DNA from: Brevibacillus thermoruber 423
GTDB taxonomy: Bacteria > Bacillota > Bacilli > Brevibacillales > Brevibacillaceae
Assembly (NCBI RefSeq): GCF_000454065.1
Contig: NZ_KE695649.1
Span: forward strand, 246,624-310,623
DNA: 64,000 nucleotides
Reading direction: 5' to 3'
In this document: positions 63,394-64,000 of the stretch, piece by piece
How positions within the stretch are numbered: the first letter of the stretch is position 1
Layout: each line of letters opens with the position of its first letter
Translations under genes and position numbers: made by a program
The notes under the pieces: generated by a model
What the model was told of the DNA's origin: nothing
What the model saw: the letters and a program-made list of their open reading frames with translations, nothing else
Database searches by the model: none

Positions 63394-64000
63394 ACTGGAT
63401 GATTGCGACAGTGGCCGGTCTGGTGCTGGCAGCGGCATGCATGGCGGCCGTGGCGCTGCGCGTGGCCTGGAAATTGACGCACCCGCGCCGCAGACCGGTG
63501 GACATGGAGCCGTCCCGCTTCGGCATCGGTCACGTGGAAGCCGTCACCTTTCCCAGCCGGGAGGACGGCATCACCCTGAGCGGCTGGTACATACCGGCGG
63601 AAGCCAACGGACACGACGGCAACGGCTGTACGCTGATCTTTGCCCACGGCTACGGGCAAAACCGGCTGGAACCGCATCTGCCCGCCCTGTCGCTGGCCGC
63701 ACGGATGCTGGCCGCCGGCTACGACGTGCTGATGTTTGACTTTCGCAATGCGGGAGAGTCAACCCCCGCGCTGACGACGATCGGTCTTCGGGAGCAGCAG
63801 GACCTGCGGGGCGCGATCGATTACGTGGAACAAAGCCGTCCCGGGCAAAAGATCGGTCTGATCGGGTTTTCCATGGGTGCCGCCACCTCGCTTCTGGTCG
63901 GCGGGACAGACGAGCGTGTGCAGGCCGTGGTGGCCGACTCGCCGTTTTATTCGCTGCGCGAGTATTTGGAAGAAAACCTGCCGCAGTGGACAGGCCTGCC
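63390..64000 (+). CDS. Alpha/beta hydrolase, truncated by the window end
   Basis: The frame opens at 63390, overlapping the previous stop (ATGA), and runs off the window after about 203 residues. An N-terminal membrane helix (IATVAGLVLAAACMAAVALR) precedes an alpha/beta hydrolase domain: LIFAHGYGQNR is the oxyanion-hole region, DFRNAGES follows, and GFSMGAATS is the nucleophile elbow with Ser. Similar membrane-tethered Bacillus hydrolases (YqkD/YfhR-like) are of unknown substrate. The remaining Asp and His of the triad lie beyond the window. Confidence 0.85.
   Translation, partial: MNWMIATVAGLVLAAACMAAVALRVAWKLTHPRRRPVDMEPSRFGIGHVEAVTFPSREDGITLSGWYIPAEANGHDGNGCTLIFAHGYGQNRLEPHLPALSLAARMLAAGYDVLMFDFRNAGESTPALTTIGLREQQDLRGAIDYVEQSRPGQKIGLIGFSMGAATSLLVGGTDERVQAVVADSPFYSLREYLEENLPQWTGL

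Overview
The window is a stretch of chromosome from an endospore-forming member of the Bacillota. It is GC-rich. It carries a complete gerABC-type germinant receptor operon, homologues of the spore proteins YunB, LytH, YutH and YhcN/YlaJ, Bacillus-style SufCDSUB, strong GGAGG ribosome-binding sites and many intrinsic terminators. Gene content and local order (lipA-yutC-yutD-yutE-yutF-yutG-yutH; yunB, yunC, yunD, yunE, yunF, lytH; suf) resemble the yun/yut/suf region of Bacillus subtilis with rearrangements and insertions. GC content and gene content suggest Brevibacillus or another Paenibacillaceae/Alicyclobacillaceae-like lineage, but genus is a guess. No rRNA, tRNA, insertion sequence, prophage or CRISPR array was seen.

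Layout. 0-7.3 kb: pckA, then the sufCDSUB iron-sulfur assembly operon. 7.3-8.5 kb: a scrambled patch with two gene remnants and an orphan lactococcin-972-group ABC ATPase. 8.7-14.6 kb: SUFU-domain protein, Nudix hydrolase, nucleotidyltransferase, M42 peptidase, and a divergent EamA exporter/MocR regulator pair. 14.7-21 kb: flotillin operon (yuaF-yuaG) and gerABC. 21-27 kb: JAMM peptidase, YunF, YunE, YunD, a small protein, YunC, and an HD-GYP protein. 27-32.8 kb: CorA, an acetyl-CoA-synthetase-like ligase, HemAT oxygen sensor, short Crp/Fnr regulator, VOC protein. 33-38.7 kb: a compact catabolic operon (GntR regulator, CaiB-type CoA-transferase, HMG-CoA-lyase family enzyme, DctPQM TRAP transporter). 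38.8-43.4 kb: yunB, then an FMN-riboswitch-controlled ribD-ribE-ribBA-ribH operon. 43.4-49.5 kb: tetR-aldehyde dehydrogenase, lytH, and LarC halves placed on opposite strands around a DJ-1/PfpI gene. 49.6-53 kb: yhaO-yhaN-like nuclease pair. 53-64 kb: lipA, YhcN/YlaJ lipoprotein, yutD, small spore-type ORFs, nitroreductase, glpX-DUF3055, yutE, a SufR-like regulator, yutF, yutG, yutH, a 2-hydroxyacid dehydrogenase and a hydrolase cut by the window end.

How the genes connect. SufCDSUB supplies Fe-S clusters, LipA is a client, and a SufR-like Cys-rich regulator near 59 kb could sense cluster status. The 33-38 kb operon reads as uptake of a branched carboxylate, activation by CoA transfer and retro-aldol cleavage, with substrate unassigned (3-hydroxy-3-methylglutarate or citramalate are the simplest ideas). 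The most unusual arrangements are that putative pathway, the split and inverted larC, and the decayed bacteriocin-type ABC locus. All calls rest on reading the sequence and remembered family features; no database search was run.
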